64,000 nucleotides of DNA, taken from Psychrobacter sp. UBA6766. Its GTDB lineage: Bacteria; Pseudomonadota; Gammaproteobacteria; Pseudomonadales; Moraxellaceae. Positions 8,724 to 17,001 of this stretch are shown here, piece by piece (the first letter of the stretch is position 1; every line of letters begins with the position of its first letter). The stretch covers positions 71,880 through 135,879 of the forward strand of contig NZ_DKGQ01000025.1 of assembly GCF_002453355.1 (NCBI RefSeq). The letters run 5' to 3'. A model generated the notes under the pieces. That model did not search any database. It was not told the origin of the DNA and was given only the letters and a program-made list of their open reading frames with translations. Position numbers and translations under genes: made by a program.

Positions 8724-10901
8724 ATGTCCATTAAGACCGCAGAAAAATCCCCGTCATTAGCGGAAAATAACTCTTCAAAAAAATCTTGTCTATTGGCATT
8801 TGTGTTAACCACCAGCTCACTGTTGACAGGATTGGCTGCTACAGGATTGGCGGTTGCGCCAGTCGCATCGCAAGCGGCAGGGTTAGGCGATTTGTTTAGC
8901 AGTGATAAAAGTGCGGCCCAGCCGAAATTTTTGCCCGTTGATGAAGCGTTTCAAGTTAGCAGTAGCAGCAAACCTACCAATAATGGCACGCGATTAGCCA
9001 TTAATTTTGACATCACACTTGAGCATTATGTTTATAAAGACCAAATTAAGCTAACGCTGCCTGCTGGCGTCACCGCTGCGCCGTTCACCTTTAGCCAAAA
9101 GCCAGTCTCCATTGATGATCCAACCTTTGGGAAAGTACTGGTGTTTGACCAAGCTAATATGGTCGCCAGCACCATTTTGAGCAGTAGTAATGGCAAAGGC
9201 ATAGAAAATGCTGCTGTGACGATAGGTTGGCAGGGCTGTGCCAAAGCCGGACTTTGCTATCCGCCGGAAAAGATAAAAACGACGGTAAATATCGCTGCCG
9301 CGCCACAATCGGCAGCCAATAGTTCAAGTAATACAGCTCCAGATTCTGCGAGCAATAATAGCAATGCAGTATCTGCGCAGTTATCTACAGTTACGACTGA
9401 CGCTGATAACCTTGCCGCAGAGCAATCCTTGACTGATGATGAAGTAATTGATTATGCCTTGTTAGATGACGAAGCTCTAGACGGGGAGCTTGGTGCGACC
9501 AATACGATTTCTGGTGCTGATGAACAGACAATAGCTAGCGATGTAACAAATAATTCTGCGGCAGCAAACGATAGCAATGATAGCGCAGCAACGAACAATA
9601 TCGTTACGGGCGATAATGCGATTAATAGAGATCCTTTTGGTTTGGCTTCGCATCCCTGGTTGGCACTGGTGTTATTGTTTTTAGCAGGTTTGGGCTTGGC
9701 ATTGACGCCATGCGTGTTACCAATGCTACCGATTGTCGCCAATATTGTCGCTCGCCAGCAAAACCCAACAGTTAAAAAAGGGGTCATTTTAACGACCAGT
9801 TATGCTATTGGTGTCGCCACCGCTTACGGTATTTTAGGTGCGGCCATTGCCGTATTTGGTGAATCATTAGGCATTATTGGTTGGCTGCAAAACCCTGTTA
9901 TCTTGATTAGTTTTGCCATCGTTTTTGTCTTGTTAGCGCTTTATATGCTGGGTGTGTTTAACATCCGCTTACCGCGAGCGATTAGCAGTAAAATGCAAGG
10001 TCTAAGCCAAGCGGGAGATAGCAAACTTGGTAGCACAGGCGGCAGTTTAATCGCTGGATTTTTATCGGCACTCGTGGTATCGCCTTGTGTTTCAGCGCCC
10101 TTATTTGGCGCGCTATTGGCAGTATCAACGATTGGCAGTCCGCTCCTTGGGTTTGCTGCCTTATTTATGTTAGGTTTTGGTTTGTCGGCACCGCTTATCT
10201 TAATTGGCGCGACCCAAGGTAAAATCATGCCAAAAGCGGGCGAGTGGATGAATTGGGTCAAGCAGGGCTTTACTTTACTGCTTTTTGCCGTGGCGTTATT
10301 ATTAATTGAGCGCGTCTTTATCTCGCCTGTGATGCTAATGGTGTGGGCGCTCTGGTTTATGGTGGTCGCGACGTGGGCGTGGAGCTGGTTGGGCAAAGGT
10401 CGTATGCTGACCCAAGCGCTCGGGTTAATTGCTGGTATTTGGGCGACTTGTTTAATCGTCGGCGCGGCATTGGGTAACAATGACAGCTTGCATCCGCTGG
10501 CATCATTAACATCGTCAGGCGCTGCTCCAATAATGCAAACGGCTGCTGGTCAACCGCCTGCAAATAAGGCAACAGATAAGACGGTGACGACGCTAGCTGA
10601 GTTAGATGCCATTATCGCTGCCAATCCTAAAGTGCTGGTCGATGTGACTGCCGAATGGTGTATTGAATGCCGTATTATGGATAAAAACTTATTTCATAAT
10701 CGTCCTGCGCAAATGCAAGATTGGCAATTGGTCAGACTTGATATCACCGAAACCACAGCCGACTCTAAAGCCATCTTAGCGCGCTATCAACTGTTTGGCC
10801 CGCCAGCGTTGCTTTATTATCAAGACGGGCAATTGGTCAATCAACAAGTGGGTGAAATTGGCCGCGCTGAGTTTGAGCAAACCTTAACGGCATTGAATTA
10901 A
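8724..10901 (+). CDS. dsbD: Thiol:disulfide interchange protein DsbD
   Basis: DsbD carries electrons from cytoplasmic thioredoxin across the inner membrane to DsbC and other periplasmic partners. All three parts are visible in 725 residues: a signal peptide and alpha domain with C172/C178 (GCAKAGLC), a membrane core of about eight helices with C330 (LTPCVLP) and C455 (SPCVSAP), and a C-terminal thioredoxin-like gamma domain with C646-I-E-C649 (EWCIECR). The E. coli protein is about 565 residues; the excess lies largely in a Ser/Asn/Asp-rich linker of roughly 110 residues (about 190-300) between alpha domain and membrane core. Position 647-648 is Ile-Glu rather than Val-Ala. The paralogous alpha domain is directly upstream, and DsbC is encoded at 36428-37285. 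Confidence 0.95.
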   Translation: MSIKTAEKSPSLAENNSSKKSCLLAFVLTTSSLLTGLAATGLAVAPVASQAAGLGDLFSSDKSAAQPKFLPVDEAFQVSSSSKPTNNGTRLAINFDITLEHYVYKDQIKLTLPAGVTAAPFTFSQKPVSIDDPTFGKVLVFDQANMVASTILSSSNGKGIENAAVTIGWQGCAKAGLCYPPEKIKTTVNIAAAPQSAANSSSNTAPDSASNNSNAVSAQLSTVTTDADNLAAEQSLTDDEVIDYALLDDEALDGELGATNTISGADEQTIASDVTNNSAAANDSNDSAATNNIVTGDNAINRDPFGLASHPWLALVLLFLAGLGLALTPCVLPMLPIVANIVARQQNPTVKKGVILTTSYAIGVATAYGILGAAIAVFGESLGIIGWLQNPVILISFAIVFVLLALYMLGVFNIRLPRAISSKMQGLSQAGDSKLGSTGGSLIAGFLSALVVSPCVSAPLFGALLAVSTIGSPLLGFAALFMLGFGLSAPLILIGATQGKIMPKAGEWMNWVKQGFTLLLFAVALLLIERVFISPVMLMVWALWFMVVATWAWSWLGKGRMLTQALGLIAGIWATCLIVGAALGNNDSLHPLASLTSSGAAPIMQTAAGQPPANKATDKTVTTLAELDAIIAANPKVLVDVTAEWCIECRIMDKNLFHNRPAQMQDWQLVRLDITETTADSKAILARYQLFGPPALLYYQDGQLVNQQVGEIGRAEFEQTLTALN

Positions 10902-10946
10902 TCATTTAATCTAAATCAATACCACATTATTTTTAACGTAAATAAG

Positions 10947-10980
10947 CCAACGTCCATTGATAATAGGGCGTTGGTTTTTT
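10947..10980 (+). terminator. Intrinsic terminator after dsbD
   Basis: CCAACGTCC and GGGCGTTGG pair over 9 bp (one T-G) around a 10-base loop, followed by TTTTTT. The remaining spacer to 11201 has no gene. Confidence 0.85.
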
Positions 10981-11201
10981 CAATTTTATTAGACAGCGAT
11001 AACGCTAGTATAGTGCACTTATTTTCATTACAATAAAGCAACATTGCTAAAGGCGCACTACTATGAGTAAGCGCTACCTTGCACCTCCACATTTATTGAT
11101 TTTCTTTTAGTTCTTCTTTTATTTTAGCATTCGCGCTAATGGCTATATTAATTATTACATATACTCTGCTGGCGCTCATGTCAGTGAGATAAAGGACATT
11201 T

Positions 11202-12677
11202 ATGTTTTCTCATATTACTCCACAGCGACCCTCGTCAGCGCTTATCAAAGCGTGTAGAACCAACAATATTCAGCTATCTACGTGCTCTAAGCGCTATTTA
11301 ACGATGGCCGTTGGTATGGCACTTTCTTGTTTTACGCTACAAGGTTATGCTGCCAATAGCACTCAAACCCATGGCAACGAAAGCTACGAAGAGTTGCCTG
11401 TAGAGGCTATCGCATTTGAGTATGAAAATAATAATTCTCCAGAGAATGTGAGTAAGCGCGTCGTCAATCCGAACGCAGCCGCCCAAAGTGACAAAGTTAT
11501 CAGTAAAGAATTTGTCGCCGAGCAAGCAAAGTTATTTTACGAGTGTACCCAAGTACAGACCAGTGCCGCACGTTTGGCCTGTTTTGATAAAGTCGCTGAG
11601 CAGGGAAAAACACCGAGCTATGTGACGACCAAACAGCCTGTTGATTTGGCAAAAACCTTGCAAAGTACCCTTGCTGGTAATCCGCAAGTTGTCCTTGTAG
11701 AAGAAAATACCACCATCTCGGCAAAGGGTAATACTGTGGCTACTGGCGCGGCGAATAGTGCATCAGCCGATGGCGAAAGTTTGGATACGGTTGGACTGAC
11801 ACAAAGAGAAGCGGAAGTGTTAGAAAACGTCGGTGTCACCCAAACCGATATCGAAAAATTTACCCCGCTTAGTTTATCTTATGATTTGGATAAAAACAGC
11901 GAGCGCGGCACGTGGACGGTCAGACCTTATCGCCCCACTTATCTTATGCCACTTTTTTATACCTTTGATCCCAATTTAGGCCCCAGTACACCATCACAGG
12001 AGAAAGAACCTTTTACTTCTAATGATGTACGTAATACTGAGCTAAAATTCCAGCTGTCTTTAAAGACCAAAGTGATGGAAGATTTGTTTGATACCAGCGC
12101 AGATTTATGGTTTGGCTATACCCAAGAGTCGCACTGGCAGGTGTATAACGAAGACAACTCGCGGCCATTTCGCGCCACCGATTATCAGCCTGAGATATTC
12201 TTAACCCAGCCCGTGACAGCGGATCTGCCTTTTGGTGGTCGTCTACGTATGCTAGGGGTGGGTGCGATTCACCACTCAAACGGCCAAGATGATCCCTTAT
12301 CACGCTCGTGGAACCGTGCTTATTTGATGGCAGGCGCAGAGTGGGGCAAGCTATCAGTGATACCGCGCCTATGGGCTCGCGTCAATAATGAGAGTTCTAG
12401 TAGTGAGGATAATCCAGATATCGAAGACTACATGGGCTATGGTGATATAAAGTTCTTGTATGATTTGCCCGAACAGCAGAGTCTGAGTGGTACGCTGCGC
12501 TACAATCCAGCTACCCATAAAGGCGCCGCGCAGATTGACTATATCTACCCATTAACCAAAAACGTCAATGGCTTTGTGCAGTTATTCCAAGGTTACGGCG
12601 AGTCTATTATTGATTATAACCACGAAAATACTTCGATTGGTTTTGGTATCGTACTAAATGACTGGAAAGGTTTTTAG
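11202..12677 (+). CDS. pldA: Outer membrane phospholipase A (PldA)
   Basis: OMPLA is an outer-membrane beta-barrel enzyme that hydrolyses phospholipids misplaced in the outer leaflet, keeping lipid asymmetry. The catalytic residues align with E. coli H142/S144/N156: here H357, S359 (HHSNG) and N371 (SRSWN), with the same 14-residue spacing. Barrel-strand motifs such as YMGYGDIKFLYDL and the C-terminal GYGESIIDYNHENTSIGFGIVLND are characteristic. At 491 residues it is much longer than the roughly 290-residue enterobacterial enzyme: about 200 residues precede the barrel, including a predicted signal region to about residue 50, a C-x(n)-RLACFD motif (residues 111-129) and a Ser/Thr/Glu-rich stretch. 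Signal cleavage is probably after GYA near residue 50, an unusually long leader unless translation begins at Met35 (VGMALSC) or nearby. Confidence 0.92.
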   Translation: MFSHITPQRPSSALIKACRTNNIQLSTCSKRYLTMAVGMALSCFTLQGYAANSTQTHGNESYEELPVEAIAFEYENNNSPENVSKRVVNPNAAAQSDKVISKEFVAEQAKLFYECTQVQTSAARLACFDKVAEQGKTPSYVTTKQPVDLAKTLQSTLAGNPQVVLVEENTTISAKGNTVATGAANSASADGESLDTVGLTQREAEVLENVGVTQTDIEKFTPLSLSYDLDKNSERGTWTVRPYRPTYLMPLFYTFDPNLGPSTPSQEKEPFTSNDVRNTELKFQLSLKTKVMEDLFDTSADLWFGYTQESHWQVYNEDNSRPFRATDYQPEIFLTQPVTADLPFGGRLRMLGVGAIHHSNGQDDPLSRSWNRAYLMAGAEWGKLSVIPRLWARVNNESSSSEDNPDIEDYMGYGDIKFLYDLPEQQSLSGTLRYNPATHKGAAQIDYIYPLTKNVNGFVQLFQGYGESIIDYNHENTSIGFGIVLNDWKGF

Positions 12678-12701
12678 GATAAACGCAGCGATGGGCACCG
12701 A

Positions 12702-13520
12702 GTGATGCGACACTTAGCGCCTTATCAAACCGGATTATGGCTGGCAGAGTATGGAGACATACGCTGTCAGTTGTGCCGTCTTTATCGCAGTACGCCGCAA
12801 TCACAGCTCTTACAAAACCATTCCTCACTGATCTTGCCAAACAACTCGCCAAACAAGCAATCACTTTTTATTAAACTGCGTCAACGATTTAACGGCCGTT
12901 TTCACAGCGGATTGCTTTGCACCCGTTGCCATCACAGTATCGTCTGGCTGCCGAAACCCTTTGACGTTGATATTGCCGCTGGCAAAGTACTATTCATTCA
13001 AGCAGCGACCTATTACGACTATCCGATACGTCAAGCTATTCGCGCCTTTAAACATCACGAAGACATGACCAAGCTGCCGCTATTGCTACATGTATTACGC
13101 CAGTTGCCCAGACCACACGGCTGTCATTATGACAATAGTGTCGTGGTCGCGATGCCAACGACAGAGCAGCGCCTTGTTAAACGGGGCTTTGACCCTGTCA
13201 GTATTTTGGCCGCGCAGCTATCTAAGCATTGGCATATTCCTCTGTGGAATGGCGTAGAGCGTATCGACAATACCGTGAGCCAGCAAGGGCTAACGCGTGC
13301 CGAACGTTTAGGTAATTTAGACAACGCTTTTGCTTTAGTAGAAACACCTCCCGTGAAGCGTTTATTATTATTTGATGATGTAGCAACCACAGGTGCGAGT
13401 TTGCAAGCATTAGGCCGTGTTTTAAGCAGTCAATCTAAAGGGATAGCGGGAGTTAATTCTTCCACTTCTAATCAATATGATATTTCTGCATATGCGTTAG
13501 CGCATGGAAGTCAGACTTAA
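12702..13520 (+). CDS. comF: ComF-family phosphoribosyltransferase-like protein
   Basis: ComF proteins are needed for transformation DNA uptake in several bacteria, probably at a cytoplasmic post-uptake step. The protein has 272 residues. The N-terminal region holds two Cys pairs (CQLC at about residue 22 and CTRC at about 74), the zinc-ribbon-like part of the family. The C-terminal part is a PRTase fold with the PRPP-binding loop LLLFDDVATTGAS (about residues 221-233) and the preceding LVKRGFDP and QQGLTRAERLGNL motifs. The ATG lies 25 bases after the pldA stop, so the genes are close enough for shared transcription, though unrelated in function. The Asn/Ser-rich stretch at residues 38-58 is longer than in typical ComF. 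Confidence 0.88.
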   Translation: MMRHLAPYQTGLWLAEYGDIRCQLCRLYRSTPQSQLLQNHSSLILPNNSPNKQSLFIKLRQRFNGRFHSGLLCTRCHHSIVWLPKPFDVDIAAGKVLFIQAATYYDYPIRQAIRAFKHHEDMTKLPLLLHVLRQLPRPHGCHYDNSVVVAMPTTEQRLVKRGFDPVSILAAQLSKHWHIPLWNGVERIDNTVSQQGLTRAERLGNLDNAFALVETPPVKRLLLFDDVATTGASLQALGRVLSSQSKGIAGVNSSTSNQYDISAYALAHGSQT

Positions 13521-13841
13521 ACTTAATTACGTCCTTTCACAACAAGTCTTGTGTTGCTAATATGTTATCTTAACGTTATATTACCAATGTATTTTAACTA
13601 ACTTTTTGGTTATTTATCAGCTATTTATAAGTAGTGAATGTAAGCTGGCTGTATGGAAAGATAAAAATATAACGTGAGTTGGGGTAAGTTTTCTACTATA
13701 AAACGAGCTGATTTTGTGGAATAAGAATTGCATAGCTAGGGATGAATATGTTGATTGGCTTTTAAATGCATTAGCATGAATTTTGAATACTCGCTACTAC
13801 CGTAAATATCATACTAATGGTTGCTATAAATAGGGATTTGA
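13521..13841. other. Spacer before the type IV pilus minor-pilin operon
   Basis: I see no gene and no clear terminator for comF. A possible sigma-54-like TGGC...TGCA at 13757 has only nine bases between GG and GC and was not accepted. The operon promoter must lie here but I cannot assign it. Confidence 0.4.
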
Positions 13842-14318
13842 GTGAAGGTTTCTGAAAATAACGTAGCAAAGAAGTTACGCATGGCCAGCTCAGGGTTTAC
13901 CCTGATTGAGCTGATGGTGACGATTGCTGTGCTTGCTATTATTGTTAGTATTGCGGCTCCTAATATTAGTACGCAGCTGGCCAATCAGCGCGTGAAGTCG
14001 ACAACTGCGATTTTAGAAAACGCATTAAAAGAGGCACGTGCTGAAAGCTTGATTCGCAGGCAGGATATTAAGGTAGGAATTGATGACAATGAGCACATGA
14101 TTAAGATTGAATTAAAAGATACAAGCTCTACTATCGTTGCAAGCTATTCTTACAATACTAAGAGTACTATCACTGGGAATGATGTAGAGTTCCAGTCCTA
14201 TAAAATTGCCAATGAAGAAACTATAACCATTTGTGATAGTAACTTAGCGGCGGCTACGCGTCAGGTGATGGTCAGCGCAATTGGGCAAGTCACTAGTCAG
14301 CTTGGAGGAACCTGCTAA
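13842..14318 (+). CDS. FimT/FimU-type minor pilin (GspH family)
   Basis: A minor pilin that, by analogy with Pseudomonas FimU/FimT, helps form the priming tip complex of type IV pili. The peptidase site is G18|FTLIELMVTIAVLAIIVSIAAP, with Glu5. The mature part of about 140 residues has the GspH/FimT-like segment with ALKEARAESLIRRQDIKV, then a Cys pair near the C terminus (ICDSN and the final GGTC). The start is GTG at 13842, with AGGGA seven bases upstream; an ATG at 13881 would leave only five leader residues and is less well placed. It is the first gene of a tightly packed operon: its stop overlaps the next ATG by one base (TAATG). Confidence 0.85.
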   Translation: MKVSENNVAKKLRMASSGFTLIELMVTIAVLAIIVSIAAPNISTQLANQRVKSTTAILENALKEARAESLIRRQDIKVGIDDNEHMIKIELKDTSSTIVASYSYNTKSTITGNDVEFQSYKIANEETITICDSNLAAATRQVMVSAIGQVTSQLGGTC

Positions 14319-14875
14319 TGCGTCAGCATCAACGGGGGGTTGGACTGGTTGAGGTATTAGTTGCGGTTCTATTGTTGGCCGTAGCGGTTCTCGGCTTTAG
14401 TGCCCTACAAATGAACGCATTAAAAGCAACAGATGAGAGCTTAAATCGAAGTCGAGCAATGAGTATATCAAAGCAACTATCGGAAAATATACGCTTGAAT
14501 AACTCAGGCGCTGAAGACTTTACTAAAGAGCTGAATGCACTTAACGCAGACAGCAACAATATTATAGATTACTGTACTAAAGTTCGCCAAGAAAGTAGTA
14601 AGTTTAGTAAAGATAGTTGTAAGAAAGATTCGTGCTCTCCCTCAGAACTTGCTGCACTAAGTGCGTGGAAGGCTGCAAACTTAGCATGCGGACAAGATAT
14701 TATGCTAAATATGACGACATGTCCGGAAATGACAAATATCAATACGAGACAGTGTGTCATCACTTCTTGGGGTAACACTCTACCTATACTTAGTAAGGGC
14801 AATAAGCATGCTTGCGGAGATGATAGCGGCGCATATAAGTTAGGCTCAAGCTGTTTAATTATGGAGGCTTACTAG
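14318..14875 (+). CDS. pilV: Type IV pilus minor pilin PilV
   Basis: A PilV-like minor pilin of 185 residues. Cleavage is predicted at G7|VGLVEVLVAVLLLAVAVLG, keeping Glu5, and is followed by the PilV-typical FSALQMNALKATDESLNRSRA, as in the type IV pilus modification protein PilV family. The C-terminal domain is rich in cysteine (nine in total), more than is common, suggesting several disulfides; this fits the DsbD/DsbC genes in the same window. Start and stop both overlap neighbours by one base, a sign of translational coupling with FimT/U and PilW. Confidence 0.85.
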   Translation: MRQHQRGVGLVEVLVAVLLLAVAVLGFSALQMNALKATDESLNRSRAMSISKQLSENIRLNNSGAEDFTKELNALNADSNNIIDYCTKVRQESSKFSKDSCKKDSCSPSELAALSAWKAANLACGQDIMLNMTTCPEMTNINTRQCVITSWGNTLPILSKGNKHACGDDSGAYKLGSSCLIMEAY

Positions 14876-15984
14876 TGAAAACTTCGTGTAATTTCCAATA
14901 TGGGTTTACGCTAATAGAACTGATGATATCACTGGTATTAGGGCTATTGATATCTGCAGCAGTCATGCAAGTCTATATTATTAATACTAAGACAGCAGGT
15001 ATTCAGTCTGGTGCTTCTGATGTAATTGAAAATACAGTGTTTAATACACCAATGATTGAACAAAAGATTCGTCTTGCTGGGTTGGGGTTATCTGATAAAG
15101 CAAAGGATAACGAGCCGGGCTCAGGTATTGTTTTAACGAGCGCTAATAATGCAACCAAAGATAATGACAACAAAAAGCAGCTCGATAATTTAAAAAATCC
15201 AGATGACATTGATACAAATGGTCTTAAGGACATTACACTAGACGGTAACTCACTAAAAGTTACTTTACTTACTCATACAGGTGATGAAACCGATACGGGT
15301 AAAAACAATGAGTGGACTGGCGTAAGTAGCGTTAATCTAAAAAGTGGACAGCTCACCATTCAATACCGCGCGCCACAAAATATGTATGATTGTGAAGGAA
15401 GGCTAGCTTTAGGACCGAGACAGGTAAAAGTTGGTGGTGTTCTAGAGACCATTGATGGTCAGGTAGTTATAGAGCGTTTTTATCTCAAAGCGCCCAACCC
15501 ATCTAAACCCTCTGAGTTGTCTTTATACTGTGACGCTGGCAAGTACATTACTGAGATAATGGATGATTATAGGGAGCAAAGTATCCCAGAAAAAAAGCTT
15601 CCGACTTCTGTTAATTTTACAACTAACAATAGTATCCGAGATTTCAGTGATACAGGTCAAGAAATCATAACCAATGTAGATTATTTTGATATTTTGCTGA
15701 TGACTAAAAAAGATCCAACTCTAGCCAGTACACCAAAAGGTGATACTACTTTACGTTATTACACCGTTAAGGAGTATCTTGGTTTAGAGTCGAGTATAAA
15801 GCCTGTTATTGTTGGAATTAAGTACGGATTGATTCTGCGTTCAGGAAATGCCGTATTGTCTGAGGATGGCCCATCAGCATTCAATGTATTAGGTAATAAG
15901 CTAACCCTTAAATCAGGTTTAAATAAAAACTATATCAGAACAGTAGTTGAATCCAATGTCACGTTAAGAAATATCAATCATTAA
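14875..15984 (+). CDS. pilW: Type IV pilus minor pilin PilW
   Basis: A 369-residue PilW-family pilin. The leader is only ten residues, with cleavage at G10|FTLIELMISLVLGLLISAAVMQVY, the usual PilW N terminus. Length and position between pilV and pilX agree with PilW, which in Pseudomonas joins PilV, PilX, FimU and PilE in the pilus-initiating complex and links to PilY1. It begins with GTG at 14875, its first base shared with the last base of the pilV TAG. The large globular domain has few recognisable motifs; two Cys near residues 172 and 221 could form a disulfide. Confidence 0.85.
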   Translation: MKTSCNFQYGFTLIELMISLVLGLLISAAVMQVYIINTKTAGIQSGASDVIENTVFNTPMIEQKIRLAGLGLSDKAKDNEPGSGIVLTSANNATKDNDNKKQLDNLKNPDDIDTNGLKDITLDGNSLKVTLLTHTGDETDTGKNNEWTGVSSVNLKSGQLTIQYRAPQNMYDCEGRLALGPRQVKVGGVLETIDGQVVIERFYLKAPNPSKPSELSLYCDAGKYITEIMDDYREQSIPEKKLPTSVNFTTNNSIRDFSDTGQEIITNVDYFDILLMTKKDPTLASTPKGDTTLRYYTVKEYLGLESSIKPVIVGIKYGLILRSGNAVLSEDGPSAFNVLGNKLTLKSGLNKNYIRTVVESNVTLRNINH

Positions 15985-16034
15985 AGCAGTTTGGGTATGA
16001 CGTGTTGAGGTTATTTTATTTGGATATTTGCACT

Positions 16035-16958
16035 ATGAAAAGACATTCAAACTGTCAGATCAGTCACTCTCAAGAGGGAGCCACGCTCATTGCCGTGTTA
16101 TTGTTTTTAATGCTTATTATTTTAGTAGGCGTTATTGCAGTTAAAAGTAGTATAACTTCTTTAAGATTAGCAACGAGTGAACAAGTTGACACTCTATTAT
16201 TGACCTCTTCAGACAATACTAATAAGAATATTGAAAATATCATCAATGAGGCAAAATACGAAAATGAAAGTGTAAAGCTATTAGGACCTCTTGGTTTTTT
16301 TGGCTACTTTATGAATATTGGCGCCACCTCTAACCGTGGTGACCAAGTCGTATTTTGTTATCGCCCAAGAAAGAATTACTTTTTTAGTATGTCAGAGGCG
16401 ACGGTGCTAACGCCTTCTAATAAAAGCAAGCTGATAGGGGGAGCCAATGCTTCAGGCGGATTTTGTCAAGTAAATAACGCTGAGGATTTTGTTAACGCAA
16501 GACAAAACGTTATGACACAAGTTTCAGTAACTAGACCAAACACTGTATCTATACCAGTAACGCCTTTTGGGCACGTACCTTTAGGACAATCCATCACCTC
16601 AGACAATGCAGCCAGTTCTTCACCCAATTTTCGGATTCACTCTACTTCGTTTTTGCCAGCATTATCGAGCGCCTCTGACAGTGAGATTACAGAGTGTCTC
16701 AAAAAACCTAGTGAGAATGCCAGCGCTATCGCTTCAGGTGTGGATAATGATGATACTAGCGAGATAACTTATTTCGGTGAAACTCGTAATGAGTGCTTGG
16801 CTAAAATCGGGGTGCCAGCTAAGGTTATCGTCGGCGAGGTTCAGCTAGAGAATATGAACAATACCGAAAAATGCATCAAGTTTGGTAAGGGTAGCGGCAA
16901 AATAAGCGATGAGTGCCAAAAAATATTAAATGTCACCGCAAACGGTAGTTCTAAATAG
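16035..16958 (+). CDS. pilX: Type IV pilus minor pilin PilX
   Basis: A PilX-type minor pilin of 307 residues from the ATG at 16035. The N terminus has a hydrophobic helix after a Gly (QEG|ATLIAVLLFLMLIILVGVIAVKSS). Position 5 of the mature form is Ala, not Glu; absence of Glu5 is a known feature of the PilX/GspK group that sits at the pilus tip. Order after pilW and before pilY1 supports the call. A GTG start at 16002, preceded by GGG six bases away, would add 11 residues and cannot be excluded. The C-terminal domain is longer than in the roughly 200-residue Pseudomonas PilX and includes four Cys in its last third. Confidence 0.8.
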   Translation: MKRHSNCQISHSQEGATLIAVLLFLMLIILVGVIAVKSSITSLRLATSEQVDTLLLTSSDNTNKNIENIINEAKYENESVKLLGPLGFFGYFMNIGATSNRGDQVVFCYRPRKNYFFSMSEATVLTPSNKSKLIGGANASGGFCQVNNAEDFVNARQNVMTQVSVTRPNTVSIPVTPFGHVPLGQSITSDNAASSSPNFRIHSTSFLPALSSASDSEITECLKKPSENASAIASGVDNDDTSEITYFGETRNECLAKIGVPAKVIVGEVQLENMNNTEKCIKFGKGSGKISDECQKILNVTANGSSK

Positions 16959-17001
16959 CAATCGTATTAGATCTTATATATCAAATATAGTGAGAATCGT
17001 C

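Noticed and set aside
9032..10572. Several long minus-strand frames opposite dsbD
   Set aside because: They are shadows of a strongly conserved gene and show no family motifs or ribosome sites.
11062..11109. Fifteen-codon frame upstream of pldA as a possible leader peptide
   Set aside because: No regulatory codon run and no following attenuator hairpin.
13757..13775. Sigma-54-like TGGC...TGCA before the minor-pilin operon
   Set aside because: Only nine bases separate GG and GC; RpoN promoters need ten.
16930..17001. Upstream extension of the pilY1 frame
   Set aside because: It overlaps pilX and would put 24 residues before a good signal peptide; ATG 17002 is better.
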